Shown: positions 25,026-32,941 of the stretch, piece after piece
How positions within the stretch are numbered: the first letter of the stretch is position 1
Layout of the letters: the number at the start of each line of letters is the position of its first letter
NCBI RefSeq assembly: GCF_905207245.1
Contig: NZ_CAJLKP010000008.1
Location: 1 to 64,000 of the forward strand
Direction of reading: 5' to 3'
Length of the DNA stretch: 64,000 nt
Source of the DNA: an uncultured Bacteroides sp.
GTDB lineage: Bacteria > Bacteroidota > Bacteroidia > Bacteroidales > Bacteroidaceae
Program-made: the position numbers and the translations under genes
The notes under the pieces: model-generated
What the model saw: only the letters and a program-made list of their open reading frames with translations
What the model was told of the DNA's origin: nothing
The model's database searches: none

Positions 25026-25967
25026 TTATTCGGCACTGCCGGGCTCGCCTCCGCCGTTGCCTTGGTTCCAGTCGCTGATGCTGGCAGTTACGTCAAGACC
25101 GGTGCGGTTGATGGTGATGTTATAGATGTTCTTCTCTCCGGCATTGAAGCTCTTCTCGTTGGGGATGTCCCAATAGAACATCTCACCGGTGGAGAGGGTG
25201 AACATAAGTTGCCGTCCCGTTGTGAGGCTTTTGTGCGTCAGGTCGTCCGGGAAGAGGATGGCTTCGGCAAACTTGCCGTCCGCCTTGGTCAGCAGGGTGA
25301 TGGTGGCAGATGCTTCATCGAAGCCGATCCCGTCAATGTCGGGGTCATAGAGGGCAGTTTTCCACTGCTTGGTGATTTCCACTTTCAGGCCTGCCAGCTC
25401 GTCAGTGCCGACGCCATTGCCGCCGATGATATTCAGCACCAGTTTAGTCAGTCGGTGGCTGAAGTTCAGTTTGACTACCGGCTGGTTCTTGTTATAGGTT
25501 GTTCCGCCCGGCTCCGTGTTGCTCTTTGCATGGGCGGTCATCAGGTCGAGGGCGGCTTGCGAGCTTTGGTCGGTCAGGTCGGCTGTCCACTTCTCCGCCA
25601 CGTCCTCATAAGGGTACCATGCACGGAAGTCCACATTGCTGCCGTCTATGGGGAAGTAGATGACGGTGCCGAACGGGGCGAACTTTCCGTCTCCCGCTTC
25701 TGTCTGGTAGGGGATGTTTTCCACTCCTTCCAGAACGGTTTCTGTTTCTGCTCCTGTTTTCAGCATATAGATGCCTATCCGGTCGTTTTTGTCCCACTCC
25801 GTGTCGTGGGCACGGGTCTGCACATGGATGCCGCCTGTCACTTGCAGGGCTACGCGTCCGTCTGCCGGTGCGTCCGTCCCTTCATTGTCGTTGGTGCAGC
25901 CTGCCGTCAGTATAAGGGCGGCTGCCATTCCCCATAAGGAGATTCCTTGCCTCAGTCTTTCATTCAT
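25026..25967 (-). CDS. Fimbrillin family protein (first in the main fimbrial operon)
   Basis: A 313-residue lipoprotein (GMAAALILTAGCTNDNEG) with HVQTRAHDTEWDKNDRIGIYML, VDFRAWYPYEDV and VKLNFSHRLTKLVLNI, all hallmarks of the fimbrillin superfamily. The C-terminus LDVTASISDWNQGNGG is the conserved closing strand. It directly follows the FimB/Mfa2-like anchor gene, with 44 bases between. Base composition is clearly GC-richer than the island to its left, which suggests a different origin for the two blocks. Confidence 0.86.
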   Translation of the reverse strand: MNERLRQGISLWGMAAALILTAGCTNDNEGTDAPADGRVALQVTGGIHVQTRAHDTEWDKNDRIGIYMLKTGAETETVLEGVENIPYQTEAGDGKFAPFGTVIYFPIDGSNVDFRAWYPYEDVAEKWTADLTDQSSQAALDLMTAHAKSNTEPGGTTYNKNQPVVKLNFSHRLTKLVLNIIGGNGVGTDELAGLKVEITKQWKTALYDPDIDGIGFDEASATITLLTKADGKFAEAILFPDDLTHKSLTTGRQLMFTLSTGEMFYWDIPNEKSFNAGEKNIYNITINRTGLDVTASISDWNQGNGGGEPGSAE

Positions 25968-26011
25968 ATTGTCTTGCTCTTTTAATTTTTAATTTCTATT
26001 TTTTAGTATCT

Positions 26012-26968
26012 TCAATGTATCTCTATCTGCCCGTTGTCCACCACCGCCCAGTCGCTGATGGAGGCGGTGAAACTGCCTTCGGCGGGAAGTTCCAGCGTGG
26101 CGTCCAGCGTCAGGGGTTCCATGTCCGTTCCGCCGAAGTTTTTCAGCATTTCAGTCAGGTCTGTACGGATGGTCTGCACGCTTCCGTCCGTCAGCGTGAT
26201 GACGAGCGTCAGCATCTGCCGTTCTTCCGTCACGATGCCCATCAGCCGCAAGGTGGCAACCAGTGCCGGTTCTCCGGCGGAGCGCATCCCTTGCCCATGC
26301 GGCACGGCGGCGCGGCTTTCCGGCCCGTTCGTCCCGAGGGCAAAGACGGGGACGGCGGTCATTCCTCCCGTGGCAGCGATGGCCCCGTCCCGCAAGTCGA
26401 TGCCGGAAGCGATGCCCGTCAGGGTAGCGGAAGTCGCGGTGATGCGCTCTTCATCGCCGGGGTTCAGTTTCAACGCCAGCGTCAGCGTGCGGATGTGCTG
26501 CTCCATCTTCACGGTCACTTCCAGGGTATCGTCCTTTACGATTACCGGTTCTGACGCTCCCGAAAACAGGAAGCCGGGCATCGGTTCCAGCGTGCCGTCG
26601 GCCAGTGTGTTCACGGTGGCGATATCCCCGTCGATGGTGATGCCTTCCGCCGGGTGGTAAACCAGCAGGTCTTGCCGTCCCGGTTCAAACAGTGCGCGGA
26701 AAGCGTTGCTTGCACCGCTCACGGTCTGTTCCTGTGTGCCGATGCGCAGCACATAGTTCTGCGGCAGCACGGCATCCGAGGACGCTCCCGACCAGTCGGT
26801 GGTTACTTCCACCGCACCCTTGTCGGGATGCGGGGTGTTATACAGGTCATCCTTCACGCAGCCTGTCAGTTGCAGCAGCGCGAGTGCAAATATCAACAGC
26901 TTACAGAGGCCGGTCAATTTTATTATCTGAATGGCACGTTTGTCCGTGCGGTTGTCCATTTTATCCAT
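26012..26968 (-). CDS. FimB/Mfa2 family fimbrial anchor lipoprotein
   Basis: A 318-residue lipoprotein (ALALLQLTGCVKDDLYNTP). The sequence after the lipid Cys (HPDKGAVEVTTDWSG, SSDAVLPQNYVLRIG, LLVYHPAEGITI, LADGTLEPMPGFLFSG) is the typical pattern of the FimB/Mfa2-like subunits that anchor the fimbrial rod to the outer membrane and set its length. It lies between the DUF3575 gene (16-base gap) and the first fimbrillin. Met codons at 26968 and 26959 are both possible starts. GC content is high. Confidence 0.83.
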   Translation of the reverse strand: MDKMDNRTDKRAIQIIKLTGLCKLLIFALALLQLTGCVKDDLYNTPHPDKGAVEVTTDWSGASSDAVLPQNYVLRIGTQEQTVSGASNAFRALFEPGRQDLLVYHPAEGITIDGDIATVNTLADGTLEPMPGFLFSGASEPVIVKDDTLEVTVKMEQHIRTLTLALKLNPGDEERITATSATLTGIASGIDLRDGAIAATGGMTAVPVFALGTNGPESRAAVPHGQGMRSAGEPALVATLRLMGIVTEERQMLTLVITLTDGSVQTIRTDLTEMLKNFGGTDMEPLTLDATLELPAEGSFTASISDWAVVDNGQIEIH

Positions 26969-26984
26969 GCGAACGGTATTTTTA

Positions 26985-28172
26985 TCATTGATTAAACTTC
27001 CATATCAGCGTAACGCCGAGCTGGTTGACGCCCCAATAGTTCTTGCTGTCGCTGCCCTGGCGTACCCTGATCCCGTCTGTTACCTTGTATTTGTCATAAT
27101 CGGCATGGGTATAGCCCAAAGCTGCATGAAAATCCAGCGACAACGCCCGGTTCAGTGGCAGCATATAGCCGCCCGTGATGCCGCCGCCCTGATAATCCCC
27201 CTGCTTGCCCGTTTCGCCGAGCTTGTAGTTGAACTCTCCCGTGTGGTACATCGCACCGAGATAACCCCGCTTCTCCTTACCCATATAATAGCGCACTTCC
27301 GGCGATACCTTCCACAACGCATATCTTCTGTCTTTGTCGCTCCATGACCACGAAGTCCACGAGCCGTTCAGCAGTACGCTCCAACGGCGGCCGATGCGCC
27401 ATTCCACGCCGAGGTCAGGGGTAAGCGTGGCCCAGCGTAGCAGGTTGGCGCGCAGGGAAAAGGTGGACGTTGCTGTATGTCCGGCGGCATCAGAAGTTGT
27501 GCTACTGTCGTCTAAGGAGACAGAGTTGGGAACCGCTTCCCCTTGTGCCTCCGGGGAAGAGAGGGATAGGCTGCGGGTGGTGGCTTCCGTAACAAGGCGT
27601 TCCCGTTCGGCACGTTCTGCCGCCAGGCGCTTTTGCTCCTCTTCCTGCCGCTCCTGCTCCGTCATCTGCCGCTCGGCTTCGGAGCTGGCAATCATTTCCC
27701 TGTTATACGCCCGTACACGCATAGCAGCTTCTTCACCGGCTACTCGTGCCACTTTACTTACGTTGGCCGGAAAGGTGACCACTACCACATCATGCAGATT
27801 GTTGGCTCCATAGCCGACAGGGATAATCCGGTCGGTGACGAACATCTTTTCCTTCAGTCCCAGGCGGGTGATAAGTTCCGCCTTCACACGGTTGTTGCGC
27901 ATGTAGGCCACACGGCTGGCAGGTCTGGTTCCGGAAGTAGCGGCATAGCTGCTGACATTAATATACATCTCTCCGTCCTTTATCTGCTGCATACATACAT
28001 TCAAGGTATCACACAGCTCTTTCCATTGGCTCGCGTTTTGCAGGTAAGGGATAAAAAACATATCTTTTCCCGGCACGAACCGGAATATGTATGTACTACC
28101 CCTTTTTTCCTGTGCCACAAGTGGCAGGGCAAGCAATACGAAAAGGGAAATAAACATAAATCGTTTCAACAT
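26985..28172 (-). CDS. DUF3575 outer-membrane protein, first gene of the fimbrial operon
   Basis: A 395-residue protein with a signal peptide (FMFISLFVLLALPLVAQ). The N-terminal half contains OmpA-like strands (FRFVPGKDMFFIPYLQN, MYINVSSYAATSGT) with GYGANNLHDVVVV, then a charged Glu/Arg helix. The C-terminal half is the DUF3575 barrel (LRANLLRWATLTPDLGVEWRIG, YLGAMYHTGEFNYKLG, LGVTLIWKFN). Such genes usually lead Mfa/Fim-type operons. The start is the ATG at 28172; a longer in-frame reading to 28268 has no signal peptide at its start and includes leader sequence. The leader upstream is unusually long and contains a TG repeat. Confidence 0.82.
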   Translation of the reverse strand: MLKRFMFISLFVLLALPLVAQEKRGSTYIFRFVPGKDMFFIPYLQNASQWKELCDTLNVCMQQIKDGEMYINVSSYAATSGTRPASRVAYMRNNRVKAELITRLGLKEKMFVTDRIIPVGYGANNLHDVVVVTFPANVSKVARVAGEEAAMRVRAYNREMIASSEAERQMTEQERQEEEQKRLAAERAERERLVTEATTRSLSLSSPEAQGEAVPNSVSLDDSSTTSDAAGHTATSTFSLRANLLRWATLTPDLGVEWRIGRRWSVLLNGSWTSWSWSDKDRRYALWKVSPEVRYYMGKEKRGYLGAMYHTGEFNYKLGETGKQGDYQGGGITGGYMLPLNRALSLDFHAALGYTHADYDKYKVTDGIRVRQGSDSKNYWGVNQLGVTLIWKFNQ

Positions 28173-28398
28173 ATTCTCAATTATCTTAATAAATTTCTGG
28201 GATGTGGCAAGCCGGAAAGGCAGCATCGGGAAGATACCGCCAACTTTATAACCAAAGTCGGATCTCATGATTTTCCCTGCACAGACTGGTGCTGGGATAC
28301 AGGTGAAAATAAATAGAAAAAAGGGAGATAATATAGAGGAAATAAAAAGTCGGAGGACTTGTTTATTCTGTATTTTTTTATTATAGGGACGTCTGCAT

Positions 28399-28425
28399 TG
28401 TGTGTGTGTGTGTGTGTGTGTGTGT
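28399..28425. repeat. (TG)13 dinucleotide microsatellite in the fimbrial operon leader
   Basis: Thirteen uninterrupted TG units plus a T lie between the predicted transcription start near 28515 and the operon's first ATG at 28172. Read in the frame of the first gene, a TAA stop immediately precedes the repeat, so changes in unit number would shift any reading across it. Dinucleotide tracts of this length are prone to slippage. The rest of 28173-28521 holds no gene I can support. Confidence 0.9.
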
Positions 28426-28521
28426 TAGGAAATTATTTCTAACCTCCAAACAATAATCGTTAAATATGTCTATACAGTTTCTTTTCATCGGAACACACAA
28501 GTTTTAATTGTTCGTATGCTC

Positions 28522-28552
28522 CAAAAGTAGGTAAATGAAATGGTAACGCAAA
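28522..28552 (-). promoter_or_regulatory. Promoter of the main fimbrial operon
   Basis: On the minus strand TTTG (28549-28552), a 19-base spacer and TACTTTTG (28522-28529) match the Bacteroides -33/-7 consensus exactly. Transcription would begin near 28515, giving a leader of about 340 bases with the TG microsatellite inside. The operator-like direct repeats end 8 bases upstream of the -33 box. Confidence 0.8.
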
Positions 28553-28559
28553 AAATCCT

Positions 28560-28598
28560 TTGTGCCAATACTGCACCTTGTTGTGCCAATACTGCACC
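28560..28598. promoter_or_regulatory. Two 18-bp direct repeats, probable AraC-type operator
   Basis: TTGTGCCAATACTGCACC occurs at 28560-28577 and again, identical, at 28581-28598. The 21-base period equals two helical turns, so both copies face the same side of the helix, as AraC-family half-sites do. The pair begins right next to the -33 box of the fimbrial promoter and ends 2 bases from the stop of the AraC-type regulator gene. Direct activation by that regulator is the simplest reading. Confidence 0.75.
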
Positions 28599-28600
28599 GC

Positions 28601-30568
28601 TTATGTAATGGTCTTATTATCAATGTTATTGCTCTTCTTGCGATACTCCATCGGAGTAACACCGAACTCTTCCAAAAAGAGCCGGTGGAAGGAACGGAGG
28701 GCGGGAATGCCGCTTTCACGCGCCACGATTTCCACACCGTAATTCGGGTTTTCCTGCAAAAGACGGGCGGCATGATACAGCCGGAGCTTATTCAGGTATT
28801 TAGGAAAACGCTCTCCCGCATAGCGCACCATGAACGGTGCGAACCGGTTCCGGGGAATCCCGACAAGTTTCCGTGCCTTGTCAACGCTGAATGCCGGGTC
28901 GAGGTAGAGCTGTCCGCTGATGATAAGATGTTCCATCTGTTCATACAGTTCTTTGCCGTAATGCTCATCACAGGCTTCTATATTTGATTCCGCATCCTCG
29001 GCTTCCTCCGTTTCCGTATTCTCATCTTCTGCCGTTTCCGATTCTTCCGCTTTTGCGGTTTCATGGGCATCCGGCATATCCGCTATCGTTTTTTCCGTTT
29101 TAGGCTCTACCGCAACATCTGCGTCTGTACCTGCCTTGACTTCTGCACTGTCAAGAGGCGACGCTTCCTGCCGGGCTTGCAGGGATTCCAAGGTGTCATT
29201 CAATGCGCGGACTTTCTCCTGCAATGCAAAATTGGCGTCTTTCGCCTGATAAAGTTCCTCCTTGTAGTGCAACAGTTCATTGATATTCTTCACCAAGGCA
29301 TTGTTCTTGAACCGTATTTTCCGGTAGTAGCGGATGCCGAAGCAGAGGATGATCCCCAGCAGGACGGTGGTGCTTGCCGCCAGTCCCAACCACAGGTTGC
29401 GGATATGGGCATCGGACTCCTGCTTTTGGATAATCATGTCCTTCTCGTGTGTTTCATACAGGGTGGCGAGTTCCAGAGCCGAACTCTTCTGCTCCCGGTT
29501 CTTGATGCTGTCGCGCAACACGGCCAGTTCGCGGAAATAGCGTGCGGCTGTGCGGTAATCACCCTTTTCCTCGTAGGCGCGTCCCAGGGATTTCTTGATG
29601 GTGGTCATGTGGTAGGTCACCGTGTCCCCCTGTGCCGCGAGTATCTTTTCACGGGCGGAGTTCATGCCTATCACCCGGTCATACATCCGGCGGTCGAACA
29701 GGTAGGGCATGATAAGATAGTTGTCCCGGTCATACTCCCGGGCGGTGGAGAGGAACTGCTTGTAATATTCCTCCGCTTCTACCACACGTCCGAGCCGGAA
29801 AAGGACTACCGCATAATGGGCGAACATCGCCTTCTTCTCCTTTTCGCCCAACCCTTCCATCGGGGTTTCGCTGCCGGTTTCCCCGGTCACCACCTTTTGC
29901 AGGGCTTCGAGCGTGCGGAGGGCATCCTCGCTCCGTCTGTCCAGTTCCTGAAAGGTCAGCAGGGTGTTATAATTATAGCGCAGGTTATCGTACTTGTATT
30001 TATAATCCGTCTGTTCCATCAGGTCGGCGGCACGCTGCATATAGTCATATCCCTTCTCCTTGTTTCCCTGATAATAAAGCATCTTCCCCATGTTGAACAT
30101 GGCTACGGACTGCATCTCCTTGTTGCCGCATTGCTCCGCCTTCTTCATCAGCATGTCCACGTACTGCGCTTTCTTGGTTTCATTGTGCAGGCAGTCGTAG
30201 CAGGAAATCAGGCGGTGTATCTGCTCCATCTGCCGGTGGTCGTCTAGCCGCACGGAATCATGCTCCAACACGCGTTTGTAGAATTTCAATGCCCGGTAAT
30301 AATGTCCCGTGTTGAAGTAGAGGTCGCCTTCGGTGACGTCCAGCTTAAAGTCCGGCAGGCTTTTCCGCTTCCGCAGTTCCTGCATGATGCGTTCCGCTTT
30401 GCCGAAGTCCGAGAAAGTGTATTCGTAAACGTAGTCGTCGGTTATCAGGCTGTCGGGCAATACTCCCGTTTTTTCGGTTCCTCTTTCCGCAGCTATCATG
30501 CCGGTAGGCAGGCTGCCTGCCAGTATGAAGCAGGCAAAACAGAGGATATGGTGATAAATTTTATTCAT
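28601..30568 (-). CDS. TPR/transmembrane/AraC-type regulator of the fimbrial operon
   Basis: A 655-residue membrane regulator. After a signal-like N-terminus (CFACFILAGSLPTGMIAA) come periplasmic TPR-type helices (LYFNTGHYYRALKFYKRVL; MFNMGKMLYYQGNKEKGYDYMQ; AARYFRELAVLRD) to about residue 390. A membrane helix follows (LWLGLAASTTVLLGIILCFGI), then a coiled coil, an acidic Glu-rich linker, and a C-terminal AraC helix-turn-helix (KYLNKLRLYHAARLLQENPN, GIPALRSFHRLFLEEFGVTP). It would sense something in the periplasm and bind DNA while membrane-bound. It lies directly upstream of the fimbrial operon with the operator-like repeats in between, so it almost certainly controls it. Confidence 0.85.
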   Translation of the reverse strand: MNKIYHHILCFACFILAGSLPTGMIAAERGTEKTGVLPDSLITDDYVYEYTFSDFGKAERIMQELRKRKSLPDFKLDVTEGDLYFNTGHYYRALKFYKRVLEHDSVRLDDHRQMEQIHRLISCYDCLHNETKKAQYVDMLMKKAEQCGNKEMQSVAMFNMGKMLYYQGNKEKGYDYMQRAADLMEQTDYKYKYDNLRYNYNTLLTFQELDRRSEDALRTLEALQKVVTGETGSETPMEGLGEKEKKAMFAHYAVVLFRLGRVVEAEEYYKQFLSTAREYDRDNYLIMPYLFDRRMYDRVIGMNSAREKILAAQGDTVTYHMTTIKKSLGRAYEEKGDYRTAARYFRELAVLRDSIKNREQKSSALELATLYETHEKDMIIQKQESDAHIRNLWLGLAASTTVLLGIILCFGIRYYRKIRFKNNALVKNINELLHYKEELYQAKDANFALQEKVRALNDTLESLQARQEASPLDSAEVKAGTDADVAVEPKTEKTIADMPDAHETAKAEESETAEDENTETEEAEDAESNIEACDEHYGKELYEQMEHLIISGQLYLDPAFSVDKARKLVGIPRNRFAPFMVRYAGERFPKYLNKLRLYHAARLLQENPNYGVEIVARESGIPALRSFHRLFLEEFGVTPMEYRKKSNNIDNKTIT

Positions 30569-30609
30569 GATTTCTGTTTTTGTGCCGTGTCATGCAACAC
30601 GCCGTTTGG

Positions 30610-30617
30610 CAAAAATA
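30610..30617 (-). promoter_or_regulatory. -7 box (TATTTTTG) for the TPR/AraC regulator gene
   Basis: TATTTTTG on the minus strand matches TAnnTTTG and lies about 40 bases before the ATG at 30568. No clear -33 TTTG is visible at the right distance. Confidence 0.4.
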
Positions 30618-30801
30618 AGATAAAATAATTTACGGGAAAAATAAATACGCGGTAAATTTAATTTTATTCTGCTTTAATCCGCTAATGAAGTAAGTCTGCT
30701 TATTATAATTGAGGCGGATAACATATCTGCCGGGACGTGTAAGCAGTGCTATCTTCATTTCTGTTGAAAAGGTATGCTGATTATTAGTGCTTTACAAGGA
30801 A

Positions 30802-30867
30802 TTAAGAGTTTGTCAACAGGAAGTTAACTCCTTGTTGACAAACTCTTAACTCCTTGTCGACAGGGTA
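30802..30867. repeat. 22-bp repeats with a 17-bp perfect inverted repeat
   Basis: Units of 22 bases begin at 30802, 30824 and 30846. The second and third share TTAACTCCTTGT-[TC]-GACA as a direct repeat, while the first is inverted relative to them, so TTAAGAGTTTGTCAACA (30802-30818) pairs perfectly with 30833-30849 around a 14-base loop. The rest of the 490-base gap between the regulator and the DUF4091 gene is AT-rich without a gene; a TACATTTG -7-like box is at 30964-30971 on the plus strand. Confidence 0.7.
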
Positions 30868-31060
30868 TTCACTTCCCTGATATAGAGAGGCGCACCATCA
30901 AGAAAAGATGGATAAACTACAGGGAAAAGTATCAGAATATAACGCTTACTTGAATTAATTATGTACATTTGCCAGTGAAAAGAGCAAGTGTAAGTAAACA
31001 GTAAATATAATCCTATAATAACAATTGAACCTTTGTTTTTCAAACTAATTATTGTAATCT

Positions 31061-32809
31061 ATGACAAAACTCTTATTTCTGGGAACTCTTCTGTTCTCAA
31101 CCGTGTATCTGAATGCTCAAACATCCGGGCATTATCAGGAAGCCTCCAACCCTGTAGCCACCAATCCGGCTTTATGGTCAGAAGTGAAAACCCCGCAAGT
31201 CAGTTGGGGAAGTACGGATATGCGGTATAAGAAAGAAGAACCCGCCGCCATTCGCAGAATAAAGAAAACAATTAGTCTAACGGCCTGGAAAGGTGAGAAA
31301 GTATCTGTCCAACTGGTAGTATGGACTCCCGAAACGCTGAACAATCTGACTTTTAAGGTCAGTGACCTGACTGCCGGACGTGAAAGCATCAGCAAAGACG
31401 ATATCCAAACCAGCTTTGTGCGCTACGTCATGACCGATGAATTGAATAAAGACGGTTTAGGTGCATGCGGCTACCGCAACAGTGCAGACTTCGACTCCAC
31501 CCTGGTGGCGGATGTACTCGACCATCTTGCCCCCTCCCTGATGATTCCTGCCAACTCTGCCCAGGGAGGTTGGATTAGCATCCGTGTGCCGCAACAAGCC
31601 AAAGCCGGAAGATATACGGGAACGGTCACAGTGAAAAATGGTGATGCAGCCCTGTCCGAATTGAAATTGACTATCAATGTGAAAAATCGCACCCTTCCTG
31701 TTCCTTCCGAATGGGCTTTCCATCTTGATTTGTGGCAGAATCCTTATGCTGTGGCGCGCTATTATAAGGTAGAGCCGTTCAGCGAAGAACATTTCGACCT
31801 GATGCGTCCGCTGATGAAGCTGTATGCCGATGCAGGCGGAAAAGTGATTACCGCTTCCATCATGCACAAGCCTTGGAATGGGCAGACTTATGACGCATTC
31901 GAAAGTATGGTGACTTGGTTGAAGAAAGCTGACGGTAGCTGGTATTTTGATTACACTGTGTTCGACAGGTGGGTGGAGTTTATGATGAGCGTAGGTGTCA
32001 GTAAGCAAATCAGTTGTTTCTCCATGGTGCCTTGGCGTCTTTCCTTTCAGTACTTCGACCAGGCGAGCAACTCGTTCAAGTATCTCAACGCCAAGCCGGG
32101 CGAAGCTGCTTATGAGGAATTCTGGATAACTATGCTGAAATCGTTTGCCCAACATCTGCGGACGAAGGGGTGGTTCGGGATTACCCATATCGCTATGGAT
32201 GAACGTCCCATGAAAGACATGCAGGAAACATTGAAGGTAATCCGCAAAGCTGATAAAGATTTTAAGGTTTCATTAGCCGGAACTTATCATGCTGAACTGG
32301 TGGATGAGCTGGATGACTATTGCATTACGATTGCCGAAAGATTTCCGGTTGAGACAATCAACGCACGCCGTGAAGCCGGAAAAGTGACCACCTATTACAC
32401 CTGTTGCACGGAACCCCGTCCTAATACCTTTACTTTCAGTCCACCCGCCGAAGCCGAATGGTTGGCATGGCATAGTGCACGTGAGAATCTGGACGGTTAT
32501 CTCCGTTGGGCGTTGAATAGCTGGGTGAAGAATCCGTTGCAGGATAGCCGCTTTACGGCGTGGGCGGCAGGTGACACTTATTTGATTTATCCCGACGCCC
32601 GTTCGTCTATCCGCATGGAGCGTTTGACCGAGGGCGTACAGGCTTTTGAAAAAGTGCGTATTCTGAAGAAGGAATTCAGGAAGAAGGGGGATAAGAGTGC
32701 CGTTAAGAATATTGATAAAGTATTGCAAATGTTTGATGAACGGAATCTTATAGAAATGTCGGCTGCTACTGTTGTAACCAAGGCAAAAGAAATAATCAAC
32801 AGATACTGA
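31061..32809 (+). CDS. DUF4091 family exported protein (glycoside-hydrolase-like)
   Basis: A 582-residue protein with a signal peptide (LLFLGTLLFSTVYLNAQ). An N-terminal beta-sandwich (VSVQLVVWTPETLNNLTFKVSDL, GGWISIRVPQQAKAGRYTGTV) is followed by a TIM-barrel-like domain (HLDLWQNPYAVARYYKVEPFS, FGITHIAMDERPMKDMQ, YTCCTEPRPNTF, YLRWALNSWVKNP). This is the DUF4091 pattern, related in layout to GH123-type enzymes; MDERP may carry acidic catalytic residues. It should act on host or dietary glycans in the periplasm or at the surface. The substrate cannot be read from sequence. It stands alone between the fimbrial regulator and ftsK. Confidence 0.82.
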   Translation: MTKLLFLGTLLFSTVYLNAQTSGHYQEASNPVATNPALWSEVKTPQVSWGSTDMRYKKEEPAAIRRIKKTISLTAWKGEKVSVQLVVWTPETLNNLTFKVSDLTAGRESISKDDIQTSFVRYVMTDELNKDGLGACGYRNSADFDSTLVADVLDHLAPSLMIPANSAQGGWISIRVPQQAKAGRYTGTVTVKNGDAALSELKLTINVKNRTLPVPSEWAFHLDLWQNPYAVARYYKVEPFSEEHFDLMRPLMKLYADAGGKVITASIMHKPWNGQTYDAFESMVTWLKKADGSWYFDYTVFDRWVEFMMSVGVSKQISCFSMVPWRLSFQYFDQASNSFKYLNAKPGEAAYEEFWITMLKSFAQHLRTKGWFGITHIAMDERPMKDMQETLKVIRKADKDFKVSLAGTYHAELVDELDDYCITIAERFPVETINARREAGKVTTYYTCCTEPRPNTFTFSPPAEAEWLAWHSARENLDGYLRWALNSWVKNPLQDSRFTAWAAGDTYLIYPDARSSIRMERLTEGVQAFEKVRILKKEFRKKGDKSAVKNIDKVLQMFDERNLIEMSAATVVTKAKEIINRY

Positions 32810-32874
32810 GAAGTATTCGGCGGAAAGGGTTGTTGATGTCTCCTTTCTATTTGAAGAATAATTAGAAGACAAGG

Positions 32875-32906
32875 TTGGGGGGAGAGCAATATTTTTATTA
32901 CTTTTG
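32875..32906 (+). promoter_or_regulatory. Promoter of the ftsK gene group
   Basis: TTG at 32875-32877, a 21-base spacer and TACTTTTG at 32899-32906 match the Bacteroides consensus well, about 35 bases before the ATG at 32942. Confidence 0.65.
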
Positions 32907-32941
32907 CACCAATCTATCATTCTACATAAGAGACTTTATTT

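Noticed and set aside
28399..28425. Invertible promoter as in Bacteroides capsule loci
   Set aside because: No inverted repeats of 17-25 bases flank the fimbrial promoter and no invertase gene is close.
28504..28773. Frame with repeated CSIGTT residues on the minus strand
   Set aside because: It overlaps the AraC domain and reads through the two operator-like repeats, which explains the peptide repeat.
29063..30247. Long open frame (394 residues) on the plus strand opposite the TPR/AraC regulator
   Set aside because: The regulator on the minus strand has clear domains through its whole length; the opposite frame is low-complexity and arises from the codon bias of the GC-richer fimbrial block. 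The same holds for plus-strand frames at 25062-25937 and 26015-26660.
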